Shown: positions 10,773-24,508 of the stretch, piece after piece
Layout: every line of letters begins with the position of its first letter
Position numbering within the stretch: the first letter of the stretch is position 1
NCBI GenBank assembly: GCA_963930655.1
Contig: OZ005619.1
Span: 372,001-436,000, forward strand
DNA length: 64,000 nucleotides
Direction of reading: 5' to 3'
Source of the DNA: Myrica gale
Taxonomy: Eukaryota; Streptophyta; Magnoliopsida; Fagales; Myricaceae
Program-made: the position numbers and the translations under genes
The notes under the pieces: model-generated
What the model was told of the DNA's origin: nothing
Seen by the model: the letters and a program-made list of their open reading frames with translations, nothing else
Databases searched by the model: none

Positions 10773-13700
10773 TTAGAGAACCACCTTGAAGCTACGTTGT
10801 GGCACCTTCTTGAATGTTGCCCACATAAGATCAATATATAGCGGAAATTGCACTGCAGCAAAGAAAGTCACCGGCAGGCATGTCAGTGCATACACAGGAA
10901 AAGCCACATATTTCAGCCGATCTTTAAGGACAAAGAAATGTCCTGCGCAGAAGGAAACCAGCATCGAGCCTATGGAAACAAATAGCGACGTTAAACCTAT
11001 CAAGAGCCTAGTTGGCAGGACCTTGCCGAAATCTTTCTCTTGATACCGCGAGGTTAAGATGGCGAGGAACATGACAAGGGCCGTGACAGAGCAGCAGAGT
11101 GCAATTAACGATGCGATGGCGAAGACGTCAAAGGCGGGATGCTTTTCGAGAATCGGAGTGCCAACATCCTGCTTGACACCTCCGGGGACCGTGGCAGAGG
11201 TGGCAAATGCTACAGTGGCGATGAGTGCAGCCACGACAGAGCAGGACTCCGACGTCTTGCTAAGCCACTCGCCACCGTTCTTGACAAGCTCCTTGTGGGT
11301 TTCGGTGAACACATCCTCTGGGGTCTGGCCCAGGTTATTGTAGCGGGGAAAGAAGTGTCGAGGCATGGACTCCTTGACGAACTACAACAAGGCCAAAGGA
11401 CGTCAGGCATTAAATATCTCGTAACTTTTGCTTTTAAAAAAAAAAAATAAAAATAAAGGCCCAAATACATGATAATGTGCAGATCTATACGACTACCAGT
11501 ATCCAATTTCAACCTATTGAATTTCAAGATGTGAGCAACAAATTAAAATAATTATATTTTGCACCTCTAAACTAATAGATCATGTCTATGTGATGTCCCT
11601 TCTAAATTTTAACTTCATACTTCTTGACTCTTACGTTATAAAAAAATGTACCATTTACACATATCCTGAACTATAATTTCGTATTTCTATTAAAACCCAA
11701 AAAAATTTAAAGAAAATAAAATCAATAAAAGTTGGTATATATCTTCACATTCTCTCTCAAACTTACCTCATACCACTTGAACTCCCATTGCATTTGCAAC
11801 GCTGCCCCAGGAATTAGCCAGGGCTTGTGGTCACCAAGCTTTGCCGCGAGATGTAAGGCACTATTGCCTTCGTTATCCACTTCCTTAAACACACTGCCTT
11901 TAAGGACAGTACTTTTTAACAAGAGTTTGTATACATGTGGCTGCCTATTTTCCACCGCCAACAGCGCTATATTCTTCTTTTCCTCGTTCGTATCGTGCAT
12001 GGCAACCGGAAAGCGTTTCAGAATTCCCTCCACCATCTCGGCAATACCACTTTTGGCTGCAAGTAGTATAGGAGTCTCTTTGCTTGCCGGCCTTTCGGAG
12101 CCTTTGCCCTTCCCTACCAATAAGACATGCAAGGCGCCGTAGTTATTACACATTACATGATGTTTAGACTTGAATCAAACTGGTTCGCATATGCAACAAG
12201 CTGGGGATGGACTAACTGATAAATTAAGATCAAAATTTCTTTACAATTTGGTTCTTGATCACCCCCCGACAAGGCGCTGGTGTCGAAGGTGACTCTGCCG
12301 CCATCTTCAATCCCATAAGGCATGGTCTCTTGATCCTCTCTTGGGCGTGTTGTTAGCGCAGGGTCCAATATCTCAGCTGTGTGAGTATATTCGTATATTG
12401 AAGTAAGGTTTAGAAGTTCGTTCATGACTTGCATGGCCCATGTGTGATTCTGTTTCTTTTCTTGTATATTTCTTATCGCACTAAATCCTAGTTAATGTAA
12501 AATACAAAATGTTAATATTGTACCTGAAAAGCAAATGAGTATATATATATATTGCATATATACATGGAAAATAAGTGGGTACTTTTATTTATATTCTACT
12601 TTATGAGTAAAGCAAAAGCTCATTTCTATTTTTGCACATAATAATGCTAGAATCCTATATGCATTGACTCAGATATATTAATTGCCACAAAAATACTCAA
12701 TTTTTTTTCCTAGGCAATATTGGTGGATTTTGTTTCATAACGAGGGGAGTACACAGTGGTCAGTAAAATCGGGCCACTAGGGCCTGTTACAAATAATAAG
12801 GGCAAACAAGCCCTATACATCCATTTCTAAGGCCCTAATTAATGGCTACATTCCCCAGAAGGCCTGAAAGACCACAGACCAACGAGATAAAGGCTCATAT
12901 CAAAGCAGCCACAATGGCCTCATACAATTGGGCGAAAAAGCTCACAGAAATACTCATTCGAGCGTATGTAATAGCTAGTATTGAACTTACACTAAACGAA
13001 ACTGAGGCCAGGTTATCCAATCAATTTTGATGATCAAGGTCAAGATATCTGAGCTTTTACCAAGAAATACAAAATTATTAACTTATTATTTGTTTTAAGG
13101 AACGTCTAATTGTTTCAAAGCAAATATTTACAGTTCATGCATAAAACCGGATAATTGTAAGGGCATGCTATGATCTTTTTTGACACGAATGATGATAATC
13201 TACTTATCAATTACGGGGGTAGCTAGCTAGTAGTGCATGGTTTCCTTACTACAAACAGTTAACTAGGTTGTACATATATCACAATATATATACCTAGTCC
13301 AAGAATGATCAGCACTGCCTTGGATGCAAGCTTGACAAGTTCAAAGCAGGTCTCATAATTAGCTGGAAATAATTCATGAGGATTCCTCCTTGCTCGATGG
13401 GTGGCTTGCATTCCTGCACTAGATGGGATCAGTAATTATTGTAATGTCTAAATAACCAGTTTCGAAAGTTTTAGTTTTCGCCAGCTTTCAAATGTTTTCA
13501 AAGTATATATATATATATTAGTCTTTAAAAATAATATCTGGAGTTACTCTTCAAAATATTCTCGTGTTTTGGAGGTCGTAGTGCATGCACCACCACGTTT
13601 CCTCTGCTTAATTTGAAACACGCTTAATAGAGTATATATTGTTGCTTACCTCCACGTCCTCTAGTGTTCTCTTCTTCATCCGTTTGCGCTCTGTCTTCTT

Positions 13701-15247
13701 TTTTAGGACATAATATGACTGGTAAGGAAAAATGAGTTATGTCAATATAATGGGGATGTTTAAACGGATCAGATTTTTTTACAATTTCTTACCTAAATTG
13801 TACAAACATAGAGCTCACATTGTCTGAAGTTTAATACATACTTAACAATAAATAGTGGCAGGCTCACGTGTTGTGTTTATCTCTCTAAATTGTACTATGT
13901 AATTCAAAGAAGGAGACATAGAGAATCTTGATCCGTACGCCCAAATATGCTAGTTTTTGGTTTTGTAGGTCTATGTTTTTTTTTTTTGAGATTTAGAGTG
14001 GAAATAGGCATCTTGAAACAAACCAGCTAATTAAGGGCCGAAAAGCTTTGTCAGAAAAAACAAAAGAAGAGAAAAAGAAAAAGGAGGGAATTAAGTATTG
14101 ATATCCACGTACCATTACGAACCAGATGTATTAGTGGTAAAAAGAAGTCAAGGCATGTAGTGTAGTTCTCTGGAAAATTCCGACATTTCTTTTCGTGATT
14201 GCAACTCTGATCAGCTGGCTGATAATCATTATCATATTGTCCCTTCTTGAGCTCATCAACAAATGTGCCTTAAAATTACAACAAATTAAGGACCATAGTC
14301 TGTGCACCATGAACGTTCCTAGATTTCATATTATATATACAAAAGAATTTGCTTGCAAAACAGCGCTCCAGATACTTACAATATTGATAGATGATGTTGA
14401 AGAATCTTCCAAAGTGGCTACCACTTCTGAAAGCGCTAGGTTTGCTCGCCAGCAGATGGAGAGGAAATAATCCATGCTGATTGATACGGTCTACCAGTTG
14501 CGGATACAAATGAATTATTTGAAATGCCATATCTGTCAAGTGCAAATCAAACAATATCATCTCTTGGCGTATCACAATGATTGCATGCGCTTCGCAGGAT
14601 ATGTCTGCGACCTTATATAGTACTGCTGGTAATTTGCTGCTTAATTTCGACCTCTTTCATGGGGGAGATATTATATATATGATCAAAATTAGAAAGCATG
14701 CAGAATAGCTTCAGATATAGAACTCACCAAAATAGTCTCGACTAATGGCACAGTGAAGAATGGTGTCACCATCCTCCCTCCTTGAATAATCATATCCGTT
14801 CAGTCCATGTTGAATGCAGATATGGTGAAGATAAAGGAAAGCATCTTTTTCGCCATTGGCCGCTGCCAAGAAAAAGGGAGTCTCTCCGTCCTTATTAGAA
14901 ATACCCACCAATGATGGTACGCTTTCTGCTATGCACCTACACATAGTCAGACTCCCCATTGATGCAGCAAGATGGAGAGGGGTATTCCCTCTCTCGTTTC
15001 CAAGTCCAAGAGCTTCTTTTCCATGATCTGGTTGGCTCGAAATTATTTTTACAAGCTGTCTGACGATTTCCTCTTCTTCACCATCGGAGACAGCTATGTG
15101 CAATGCTGTGTCCCCTGATTTCGTGATCTTGGCCTTGTGAGCCTTTGGGTCTGACTTGTACATCTTGACAACTTCAAGCCATTCGCCCTCCATGGCCTTT
15201 CTGAACAAATATTTAATACTGATCACTTGCTCCGAGGTGGAATCCAT
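10773..15247 (-). CDS. Ankyrin repeat protein with PGG membrane domain (8 exons, 738 aa)
   Basis: Membrane-anchored ankyrin protein of the ACD6/ITN1 type. Such proteins are known in plant defence and stress signalling, acting at the plasma membrane. Exons: 14728-15247, 14380-14532, 14113-14268, 13650-13718, 13294-13413, 12245-12487, 11767-12113 and 10773-11381. All introns are GT-AG, phases match throughout, and the total of 2217 nt is divisible by three. Ankyrin repeats occupy the N-terminal third ([38 protein letters not shown]). More ankyrin repeats follow ([23 protein letters not shown]). Then comes the PGG domain ([20 protein letters not shown] and VPGG) with about four hydrophobic helices. 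The start is the first ATG (MDST); an upstream GTG is not used in plants. The exon 6 donor (GTAAAG) is the least certain junction. The gene appears intact. Confidence 0.9.
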
Positions 15248-18243
15248 TTTCTCTTCGCCTACTAGTGTACTCACGTTACAATAAGAACGAGGAAGACAAA
15301 GTGAACTGACAGATAGGGCACCTGCTGCCTGCTGCTCAAAGTGTGTTACAGTGTTTGGTTTACTAGTTTATATTGAATTCAAGTGATCCTGTGCTGTTGT
15401 CATACAAAAATACACGCCGTCAACATAATCCCTAAAAGAAATGCAATATTCCTTGCTCTTCCTCCAAGCAAAAATCAATGCTTATATATTCTTCGCTTTT
15501 TCTTTTCCTTTTCGATCTCCTATTAGCAGGAGCTTTATGCTATCTTATGTCACTTCCTCGAATGCTTACCGAGTCTCGAAGAAGTTTGTAGCTGCTAGCG
15601 TACGAAAGAAAAGGAACATTAATCTATCTCCTGATAATCAGGAACATATATCTATATATATCTATATATATATATATATATTAAGAAATGTAAACCAAAA
15701 TCGAAAACAGCACAACATTATAGGATATTCTAACATTATAAACATGGCATGCATCTGGGAGGAAATCCATCAAATGCCACTAAATAATCCTACTATTTTC
15801 TTATTTTCTAATTCAGAAAGATCAATAAAGTGGCATATATATATTGAAGTGTAAAGATTGCGAATAAAATGTCAGGTTAAAGAGGAAATTATCCTGTGAG
15901 ATAGGCCCCCAAGACTTGGACCACGAGTCGTGCGTTCTACGCGTGCATGAACCATCATCCCGAGTTTTTCACATGCACCATAGTTCAAGCTTTTCTTTTG
16001 GGACGGGCAATATAATTGTAATCTCACTTTAGAAAAAGATCCGACGAAGAGTATATAATAATTATTTGAAAAAGTGAAACCAATTAAATTAAAGTACTTA
16101 TAGGTCAACAAGACAAGCAAAAAATCACTTACCACTTACCCAAAAAGGAAAAGAAAGAAGCAAAAGGTGCACGGCTGCAGATCATCCTTTAATCTTTAAC
16201 TTATATGCCTTATAATTTACTGGATGTTCCCAATTTTTTTTCTCCTTTTTTGTTTATATTCCTTCATGATTGTTCGCAACGGCCTTAGTCTTCATTTCCT
16301 GGTTGGTTGGTTTGTTTCTGAAACAATAGCTCTTATATATGTGGTACTTGTGAACAGATCAAAATTAATTTTGCTTTATGCTTATGTAATGGAAAGAGAT
16401 GATTTGATCGAGAGATCGAGATTATTTTATAGTTATTTTATAATTTTTGATAGCAAATTTTGGGTCTTAATTAACAGCAACGTTTCATAACAATATTAGG
16501 AGATCAGAGAAAAAGGAAAAAGAAATTTCAGTGATGTGAAAAAAGCGCAAACATCATACCTTTCCCAGCTTCACTGCATTTTTATTGATACTGTAAGCTA
16601 GAGAGCAGAATTTAAAGCGCAAATGTTATCAACTCAGGAATCCACCCACACCAACCATGACATTTGGTTGTCTGATTTTGGCTTAATAGATGGTTCACAG
16701 AAGTACATCTTTCCACTACCACACCATAGTTCTGTTTTTCTCCTTTAAATGAAATCCAACCATAATCAGATACCAGTAATATCGATAAGAAGCCATAAGC
16801 CAGGAGATGCAATTTGATTACCAGTAATTCTTCATGTCCAACCAAACGGCAAGAGTGGATAAAAATTTCAGATTTACCATTGAATGAGCTAAGAATGAAT
16901 TAAATACATTCAGAACATGTTTGAGAAAAATTTATGAAGCCGAAGGTAAGTTAGTTTGGAAGCCAACTTAATTCCTTAATACTTGTATGAGCGGCTACTA
17001 CAGAAAGGAAGCCATTTAAATCTGCTTGTGATTGAACTTGAGCTATGAACCGTTATATATGAATGCCCAAGCTAATGAAGCATAAAGTGTAACCCGAAAA
17101 CATATAATATGAGGTAGTCACTAAAATTCTCATATGCTGATACTTGGTATGTTATGGAATGTAATGAACTAGAATGTACATTTTGTGTTCAAATGTGTGA
17201 TAGCTACATAGATGAATATATGTATCTTGGTGTCAATGCCATAGACATATGATCGAATCACACCAGTATAGAGTCAGAGAGGTCTAACTCCACCACTTCA
17301 TAACTCACATGCCCAAATGTTATCTAAGACCAAAACAGACATAGTCAAATGGCAAGCTGAAGCTATTTGTATGTGACATTATGAAAGTTTTCTTAGAAAT
17401 GGCAGTTAGTTTTCTTTGTTAGGCATCATTCTTCACAAAACATTAACAATTTCAAGAAGTGGACCAACAATGTATACTCGTACATTCTTAATTCTAACAC
17501 CACCTCACCTATGGAGCTTACCTTCAACCACAGGGTTCAGCCCTTGCATGTTAAAGCGGAAATGAAAAGAATCACTGAATCAGAGATTGAAATAAGTGGG
17601 ATCCCATGGACCAGTAGACCTCTTAGGCAAATCTTGTCTATGAAGGGAGTGAAGAAACCTGCACCATGATACATGAGATAATTGTGACTCCACGTACTGC
17701 TGTAATGTACACACAAAATGAATGACCTGATGCCTGACATGGATGCAGGGAAGCAGAATGATCAGTTTTTAAAACAACAAGCATCGTGCTAACATTTGGT
17801 CATATTGAAACTCCAGTGAAAGTAAGAAGTGATTGAGATGATTATCAGAGATTCCTCCATCATTCCAGGTCACAGATACACTTGAAAAATTAATACTACA
17901 TGTTCTGCTGATTGTTTGTAGTCTTTGGGATTGATTCTGCAATCTATTTTACATTGAGAAAACTCCGTAGACCAGGATAATAGTATCCTTACTTGTACCA
18001 AAGGTCTACTCGTAAGAACAAGACTCTCAAAAGTACATTGTTGAATATTTGCAAGTGGCACAAATGAAACAATATGCTCACACTTCACTTCGTCTTTCTT
18101 TTTCACCCTGTGAAACAAAAAGTAAAAACCACACCACAAAACAAACAAACGAGCACATTGCTCACTGTTCTGAACCCCCCCCCCCCCTCTCTCTCACTAA
18201 AAGAACCACCACCAAGGCCCCATTGCTGTTGATTACAGAGATC
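15248..18243. other. Long intergenic stretch, no gene recognised
   Basis: The first 150 bases should include the ankyrin gene promoter. A TA-rich microsatellite occurs at about 15650-15680. Reading frames to 137 codons exist but match nothing I know and are rich in aromatic and low-complexity residues. A C-run of 12 lies at about 18175-18186. Confidence 0.5.
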
Positions 18244-18345
18244 CTATTCCTAGGGAACAATATCAGTCAGGAAAGGATCACTATGGACAAGAAGGTGCAA
18301 GCAATCCTCGATTGCCCTGCTCCTACAACGGTGTCGGCAAAATAA
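18244..18345 (+). mobile_element. Ty3/gypsy polyprotein scrap
   Basis: The frame reads FLGNNISQERITMDKKVQ and continues AILDCPAPTTV. This corresponds to the segment between reverse transcriptase and RNase H of Ty3/gypsy polyproteins (FLGHxIS, then a Pro-Thr stretch). Nothing else of the element is recognisable on either side, so this is an isolated scrap of about 100 bp. Confidence 0.7.
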
Positions 18346-18592
18346 AACTACAATTAAAATGAATCTACCGCAACATTATTCAATTTTTCCCCTATTTCAT
18401 CTTTCTTAACTTCCTCGAAGACTTGAACCTCGTCAACTACCTAGAAAAGCATATTTTCATCCGCAAAATAAAACTACAATTAAAATAGAAAACCAAGTCA
18501 TACCTCATCAGCATCGGCATCGGCAATAGCTTAGAAGCTTTTCCACCAGCTGCGGAGAGTGCAATAGCAGTTAGGAAAGAACAAAGACAGTG

Positions 18593-18771
18593 GTATGTTT
18601 GGTGCCCAAATATTTGGGTTTAATCATAAAAAATTCACTACATAATTTTTTATTATTATAATATTTATTAAAAATCTTCTCTCTTTACTTTTTCACCAAC
18701 TCTCATGACATATTTTTACTTTATAATATTTCACAAACCTCAATACTCAAAATTTTCACCCTCAAACATCC
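18593..18771. mobile_element. Small MITE-like inverted-terminal element
   Basis: Ends GTATGTTTGGTG and the reverse complement of CACCCTCAAACATCC form imperfect inverted repeats around an AT-rich core of about 180 bp. No clear target-site duplication is visible, so superfamily assignment is open. Confidence 0.5.
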
Positions 18772-18788
18772 TCATATCTACGCAAGAG

Positions 18789-18879
18789 CAAGACCGAGAG
18801 GACAAATAGCGGGGAGGGAAAACTGGGACTGGCGCCAAATGAAAATTTCCCTCTTCCCGCTATTTATCTCTCGGTCTTG
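18789..18879. repeat. Short inverted repeat (hairpin)
   Basis: Arms of about 34 bp (18789-18822 and 18846-18879) share CAAGACCGAGAG and AAATAGCGGG, with a few mismatches, around a loop of about 23 nt. The GC-rich hairpin stands out from the AT-rich surroundings and immediately follows a MITE. Confidence 0.75.
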
Positions 18880-19750
18880 TAGTTTTTCAAATTTTTTAAC
18901 AGGTCATTTCAGCTTTTTTTTTTAATTTATAGTTTCTTAAATTATTTAATAATAAGTTATATTTTATAGTTATGTGTTTTTAGTAAATTAAAATCAGCTG
19001 TAAATTGTAATAGTATTTAAAAAACTTTTTACTTAGCAATAAATAAATACATAGTTATGTACATTCTTTACATTTTTTTATAATTAGTATAATAATACCT
19101 AATTAAAATATGTTGGGAGTAACAATATATAATACTTATAATTTAAAAATATAATACTTTCCATATAACATTGCATGATTTGTTAAATGTGTCTATCATA
19201 TATATGATATGTGCTAATTAGCCTAAGTGTTTTATATGCATGTAAATATATACCTAATGACTAAATCATAGCCTCTAAGACCATATATAAAGTTATGTAC
19301 TTTAATTGCATAAGTTAATCTCACAATATATTTTTCTTTGAAATTAAATAATATGTCATAATTAAATAGTATTATATTACTAATTATTCAAAATATATAT
19401 GCTCATTATAAGTATGATAATATATGTTTTCTAAACTATTTAGATTTAATAAATAAATATGCAATTACCATAGCAACAATAGATATAATTTTAAATATAT
19501 CATATAACAACTTCAATTTTCATAACACTCATACTAATTTCATATTTTATTAATTATGTCCTTTAAAATAATTTTTTTCCAAATACATCACAAAATAAAA
19601 ATATATATTAAAAGGAATAAAATAATAAATAAAATAATTATTAACATTAAATAATTTATAATTAATAAATAACATTTTTTTCGGAATTAAACCTATAGCA
19701 GCATTTTTAAAAAAATTTAAAACAATTTAAAAACACTGTTAAAGGTTTAC
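18880..19750. other. Very AT-rich tract
   Basis: Almost 900 bases of A/T-dominated sequence with no reading frame and no clear repeat unit. It could be a matrix-attachment-like or decayed transposon region; nothing more is supported. Confidence 0.6.
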
Positions 19751-20029
19751 TCTATGTCCTACTCATGCCATTAAGCCATACATAAACATCTGTATGAGAC
19801 ATGTAGCCAGTATAGAGTAGATAAAATGGTTCCTACTATTTGATTTCCACAAGAACCTCCAAGCCAGCATCTGTTACCTTCGTAAATATCAAATGAATTT
19901 TTTAGCTCATTTCTCCAGGCTTGGTGTTTGGTCTATTTTTTTTTGAAGGAGGACGGTAGCTCCGAATTTATTGATTAGCCCTCACTTGAGGCTACAAGCT
20001 TTAGACGAAAAGGTGGTGCAGAGAGTGCA

Positions 20030-20440
20030 CACAAGCATGCATCACTTGAATATCTAAACAGCTGCCTATCATGTCGAAGTTTTCAAAAATTTCAGGTGGA
20101 GCAGAAAGCGTTGACGAGTATGCATCAATTGAATCTCTAAATAGTTGCCTATTATGTCACAGTTTTCAAAATTTTGGATTTACAAGTTCACTCATAAGAA
20201 GTTGAGCACAAGGTTCAAGCTAAAACTCTTAAGGATATCTAGGCAGATTAACTAAGTTTTCCTTATACCATCTTGTTTGCAACTTTACAACTAGTACTTT
20301 GCAATAGGAGTTAATATTCCCGTAATGAAAGAAAAACACTCTGTTCCCCTCGAATACGTATTGAGTTAATTTAAATGAAAAGAACCCAGGAAAAACGACT
20401 CATAAGAAGTTGAAGCACAAGGTTTAAGCTGACCGCTAAC
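20030..20440. repeat. Degenerate local direct repeats
   Basis: A unit of about 57 bp at 20035-20092 (ATGCATCACTTGAATATCTA) recurs at 20119-20175 with about 85% identity by eye. A second phrase, ACTCATAAGAAGTTG, occurs near 20191 and near 20399. Non-coding. Confidence 0.6.
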
Positions 20441-22324
20441 TCATTGAAAATGGGTTACGCATTCCCTTGAGTATCTCTTCTAGTGTTATGCCCAAGAACA
20501 AAGACAGTCTTGACATGAAACTTTTTCCGTCTCGTGCACAGGCTTTCAACAATCTTAGCACACAAAGGATAGGAATAACCCTCCAAATTTGCGCTGCTTT
20601 CTGATCTAGTGTTAGATTTAGCATACTGCAGAAAAAGTTCAACAAATTCAACTTAGTTATTCTGGCTCTGAGTGGGTAACTTCATTGCTGGATAATCAAT
20701 ACAAAGTTGAAGACCCCAAGGCGGACATTAGGTGACACGTCTTCAAAACCACCAACCATATGCACCTGCGTTGTGTAATTTGAGAGTTTTCAGTGCATTA
20801 GGTAGTAATCAGGTCATCAAAGTAAATAGGACAGCTCATCATTGAGATAAAAGTAAATGGGAATAAACAAAGAACATCCAACTCGGCATCCAGATTTTGA
20901 TAGCAATAACATCTGGCAGATTCCCATATCTACAATATCTAGAGAATCCATATGAGCAATCGCGGTCATGCATGCAAAGAAAAAAAGAAAAAAAAAATAC
21001 AAACGAATCAGAAAGACTGAAAAAAAAAACACAATATAAGTATATATAAGAAATACACGATACATCCTTCATCCCCTGATGTATTCAATTCTTACGTACC
21101 CTTTTGAGAATAGCAGGCGGATAAAGTTTTCTTGCCACAGTGCGCGCGCCTGCAGTATGACCAATGAGAGATAGTGTGGCAGGACCCAGTCACATGGAAG
21201 CCAAATGAAATTGTCATATTACTCCTATGCATGTCGCTATCAGCTATTCAGCTGCCCTGTAAATGGGAGGAAACAAAGTGGTTCAACTTCCAAGTTCCAA
21301 CTCCAAATGAAATAAGCATGACAGAGCGAGGACGAGTAAAGTCATTTCATGAAAAACTAATGCAAGTCGAAGGCAGAGTCACGAGACAGAATAGAAAACG
21401 GCTAAATATGAATATTGTGGGGTTAACCAGTACCGATCGATGTCAGATTTCTTACCATTTTAAGGCAGATAGGGGTCAATGTCAATCATTATGACACACA
21501 TTCCAAATTTGGTAATCCTCTTCAAGGACTCTCACATTTATTTGCTTTGGTTGCGTTTCTGCAACAGGTCACCTTGCTTTTTGTTCCAGTGCACCAATAG
21601 AAAGCTCTCCTTGGTTTTGGTGGTGCTACTCGTGGTGGTGGTGGTAAATATGTTTTGGTAAAGGCTGCAAAGGCTTCATATTACTGTTGGTTACTCTGTT
21701 TCCTTTTTGTCATTGTCAGTTTTTTCTTTTTCTTTTTTTTGTACTCTGCTTCTATGCTTCTGGTGTAAGTCGCTTCTCTTGGCAGGAACGCAATTTATAT
21801 ATAATATACTTGTTTCCCTCCTTATTACTAGAAAATTCGTTTAACCAACTCTTAAAAGTCTATTTTGGATCAATGTCAACCAGGCCCAGGAGGATATATA
21901 CTAGAAAAATGTGACATGGCTATACCATTTTGTATTCTATTGGACACGAGGAAAGATAAACTGTTTTACATGTTAATCTCTCGGAGTCGGATTGAGACAT
22001 TTGTAATTTGTTTCTTCAGGGGTTAGAAAAAGGTCATCAATAGGTTAGATATTTACGTGGGGGAGATAGCTACTTGACGGAAACAAATAATGGGCTCACT
22101 GTCCTATTCTAATCCGACTCTCAGTTTCAGAAAGAAAAGCAGAAAAGGATTGAAATGAATATCATCTAATCTGCTGCCAAGCAGATTGAAGTTAAATTTG
22201 ATGAAAAAAGCACATCAAGATTCGAGGCATGTGAAGTCTAAATACGTCGTTTTCATGACAGGCATATAGGAGGAGACAACCCCTCTCAGCTTTCCATCTG
22301 TACAGCCACATGTCAGCTCTCCAT
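20441..22324. other. Intergenic, no gene recognised
   Basis: Reading frames to about 106 codons occur on both strands without a recognisable domain. T-rich and A-rich runs are common. Nothing further is supported. Confidence 0.5.
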
Positions 22325-22870
22325 CTGAAAACGACAAGGATGATAATTTTGTAAGAGAGTTCGATTGAATACCAAACTCGCTGTATCTTGAAATGAAGAG
22401 AGAAAACTTGTAAAGATAATCGGAAATTAACCAAACAATCTTCTTTGGTCATCACTTTCATCTCGTCAGATTGAATGTGAGTAGGAAGGTTGTAGGAAGG
22501 AGGTAAGGAAGCTTCAGTGAAACTCCCTAGCAAAAGACCAACTCATGTTCCCGTTGACCAGAAAAGCACTTTGGAGAAAAATGCCTGCTTTTCCACCTTC
22601 CATTTGCTTTTTTTTTTCTTTTATAATTTTTTTAAAAAAGAAAGCTTACCAATATAAAAATTTGTACTGCATGGATGGACCAGAAATGACCTGCCCAAGA
22701 GTACCAATTTACATATAACAATTGCCTCTTATCTCGCTCAGAAAAAATATATATTTTTTATCTCCTTGTGAACTTTAAAATAACGAAAATTTAGAAGTAT
22801 CTGGATTAGTATTTGTTAATTTATGCTATAAACTGTACTAATCCTTCTACTCATTTCCAGATATAGTTTG
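22325..22870. repeat. Duplicated block A, copy 2
   Basis: Collinear with 5434-5992. Here the block abuts a gene fragment at its right end (23.05 kb), whereas copy 1 lies next to the RING pseudogene. Confidence 0.85.
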
Positions 22871-23049
22871 CTCCTCTTCCTCAGACCTGACAAACTGCGA
22901 TCCTCCAACCATCTTCTCTCCTCTTCCCTAAGTCGCATCCTCCTCATTCGTCTCCTGTAATTTACCGCTCCCCAACTTCAACAAATCCCGAAATCAGCCT
23001 TGCTATCGGTACTGGTAGGAGAAGATCGACTCGTCTCCTTGCGATGTCC

Positions 23050-23123
23050 TCCTCCACTTGGAATTTGTCCCAAACATCGGTGACATCCTCGGTAATGTTT
23101 GGGACAAATTCCGAAGTGGAGGA
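23050..23123. repeat. Inverted repeat at the edge of the AAED1 fragment
   Basis: Left arm 23050-23077 is the reverse complement of 23095-23123 with a single one-base indel. The loop is about 17 nt. The right arm is coding sequence of the AAED1-like fragment, so the left arm is an antisense snap-back copy of that exon. Confidence 0.85.
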
Positions 23124-23200
23124 ACAGGTGCAAAATTAGTTGCAGTCGGTGTTGGCACTCCCGAAAAAGCTCGGATTCTTGCAGACCGGGTGGATCATTT
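23076..23200 (+). pseudogene. Fragment of AAED1-like AhpC/TSA thioredoxin-fold gene
   Basis: The frame reads IGDILGNVWDKFRSGGTGAK, then LVAVGVGTPEKARILADR. This matches an exon of the plant chloroplast thioredoxin-like protein AAED1 (AhpC/TSA antioxidant family, peroxiredoxin-like 2). Sequence upstream (22870-23050) is rich in Ser/Arg/Leu codons and could be remnant transit-peptide sequence, but stops interrupt it. Only this one exon-sized piece is present, and no downstream exon is found. It is a broken gene fragment, bounded on its 5' side by an inverted copy of itself. Confidence 0.65.
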
Positions 23201-23209
23201 TCTTTCTCT

Positions 23210-24508
23210 TCATTTCTAAGCTGCGTGCATTTTCAGCAACACTTGGTTATACATCGAATTCGCGGTATTTTGCATGCATCTCTCTACATAAAAAGAAAAA
23301 TTGGAAGCTTTGACGACATACACCACATGTTCTTACGTCCGAAAAGTCGGTGCTTCAACGAATATGAACAAAACCTAGATCACGAATCCTATTTTCTCCT
23401 TTAAGCCCAAATGGGATTCTTACAGATTTTAGCTACTCTTTATTGTTTGGAGATGTATAAGCATTTTCTCATTGCTTTTGAACAGAGGTTTATATAAGAC
23501 CTTTCATAAAATATTTTCTTTTTTAATTTGGTTGGGATTTTAGCTACTCTCATTGCTTTTGGCTACTTGGGGTTGAGGATAGCAGATGAAGCGATGCATT
23601 AATTTGGAACAGTGACTTTTCCACATAAGCACCAAGTTGCAGATTGGACTGGTAATCCTGCTTTTGGCTACAATTATGGAACATGTTAAGCTGGCTTCCA
23701 CATGTCATTAAGTTAAATCACCAGTCAGTTGGATGGCTCTCCTCTCCAATACATTCCGAGTCAAATATGTCTTGCATATTGTTGGAAATGGGAGGTTCAG
23801 AGAAGTGTTTGGGAAAGAAGACAAATGGAGAAAACAGAGGAAATCAGGTTGCGGGAATGCTTCTGCATATTATCATTTCTCTGTATATGAAAATTACATC
23901 AAGAGTGTCTTATGTACAATCTCTGTATAATGAATTTTCCTGTACAAGGAGCGCAACCAGCACACCCTGTTGTGCGCACTCTGATGCGTGGCCAGCATGG
24001 CATGTAGCAAGCTCAGCAAATGGAACAAAAAGACTTAACTAGCGTAACCAACACAGAATGAAAAAAGAAAAGAAAACGACAATGCTGCAATGTTGTCCTC
24101 CTGACTTCCCACGATCAACGATTCCATTTTTATTGTCATTATCTGCAGCATAATTTAATACATATTCTGAAAAAACACAAATGAAATGACACAAAAAAAC
24201 AGCTCTCTTAGCTCATTTCTTGTGCTGTTGTGAAGGCAAAGAAAAAGTGGAAAGTTAACTAAACATATTTTCAGGGCGTTGTAGCTGACACGAAAGGCAC
24301 CTCTTTGCAAATTGAGACCATAGTGGGGACGAGCTTTGGACTCTTCTTTGAATGAATTACTTGTGTTCAAACTATGTACAGAAGCTTATCTATTTGTACC
24401 CTCTTTCAGACGGTATATAGGGGTCTAGGAACGTGGATATTTTGGTCGTTGGACTGATGACTTGGGTAAGTTAATAGAAAATGCGTTTGCTTGTTGCTTG
24501 CTTTCCTC
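23210..24508. other. Intergenic, no gene recognised
   Basis: Short frames only. The right end holds sequence just past the truncated GH3-Y fragment. No repeat with clear ends was found. Confidence 0.45.

Noticed and set aside
15441..15854. 137-codon plus-strand frame upstream of the ankyrin gene
   Set aside because: Contains a TA microsatellite translated as alternating Tyr and Ile; no homology.
19930..20000. Possible LINE 3' end (GGAGGACGGTAGCTCCGAAT and nearby T-run)
   Set aside because: No reverse transcriptase, tail or target duplication could be shown.
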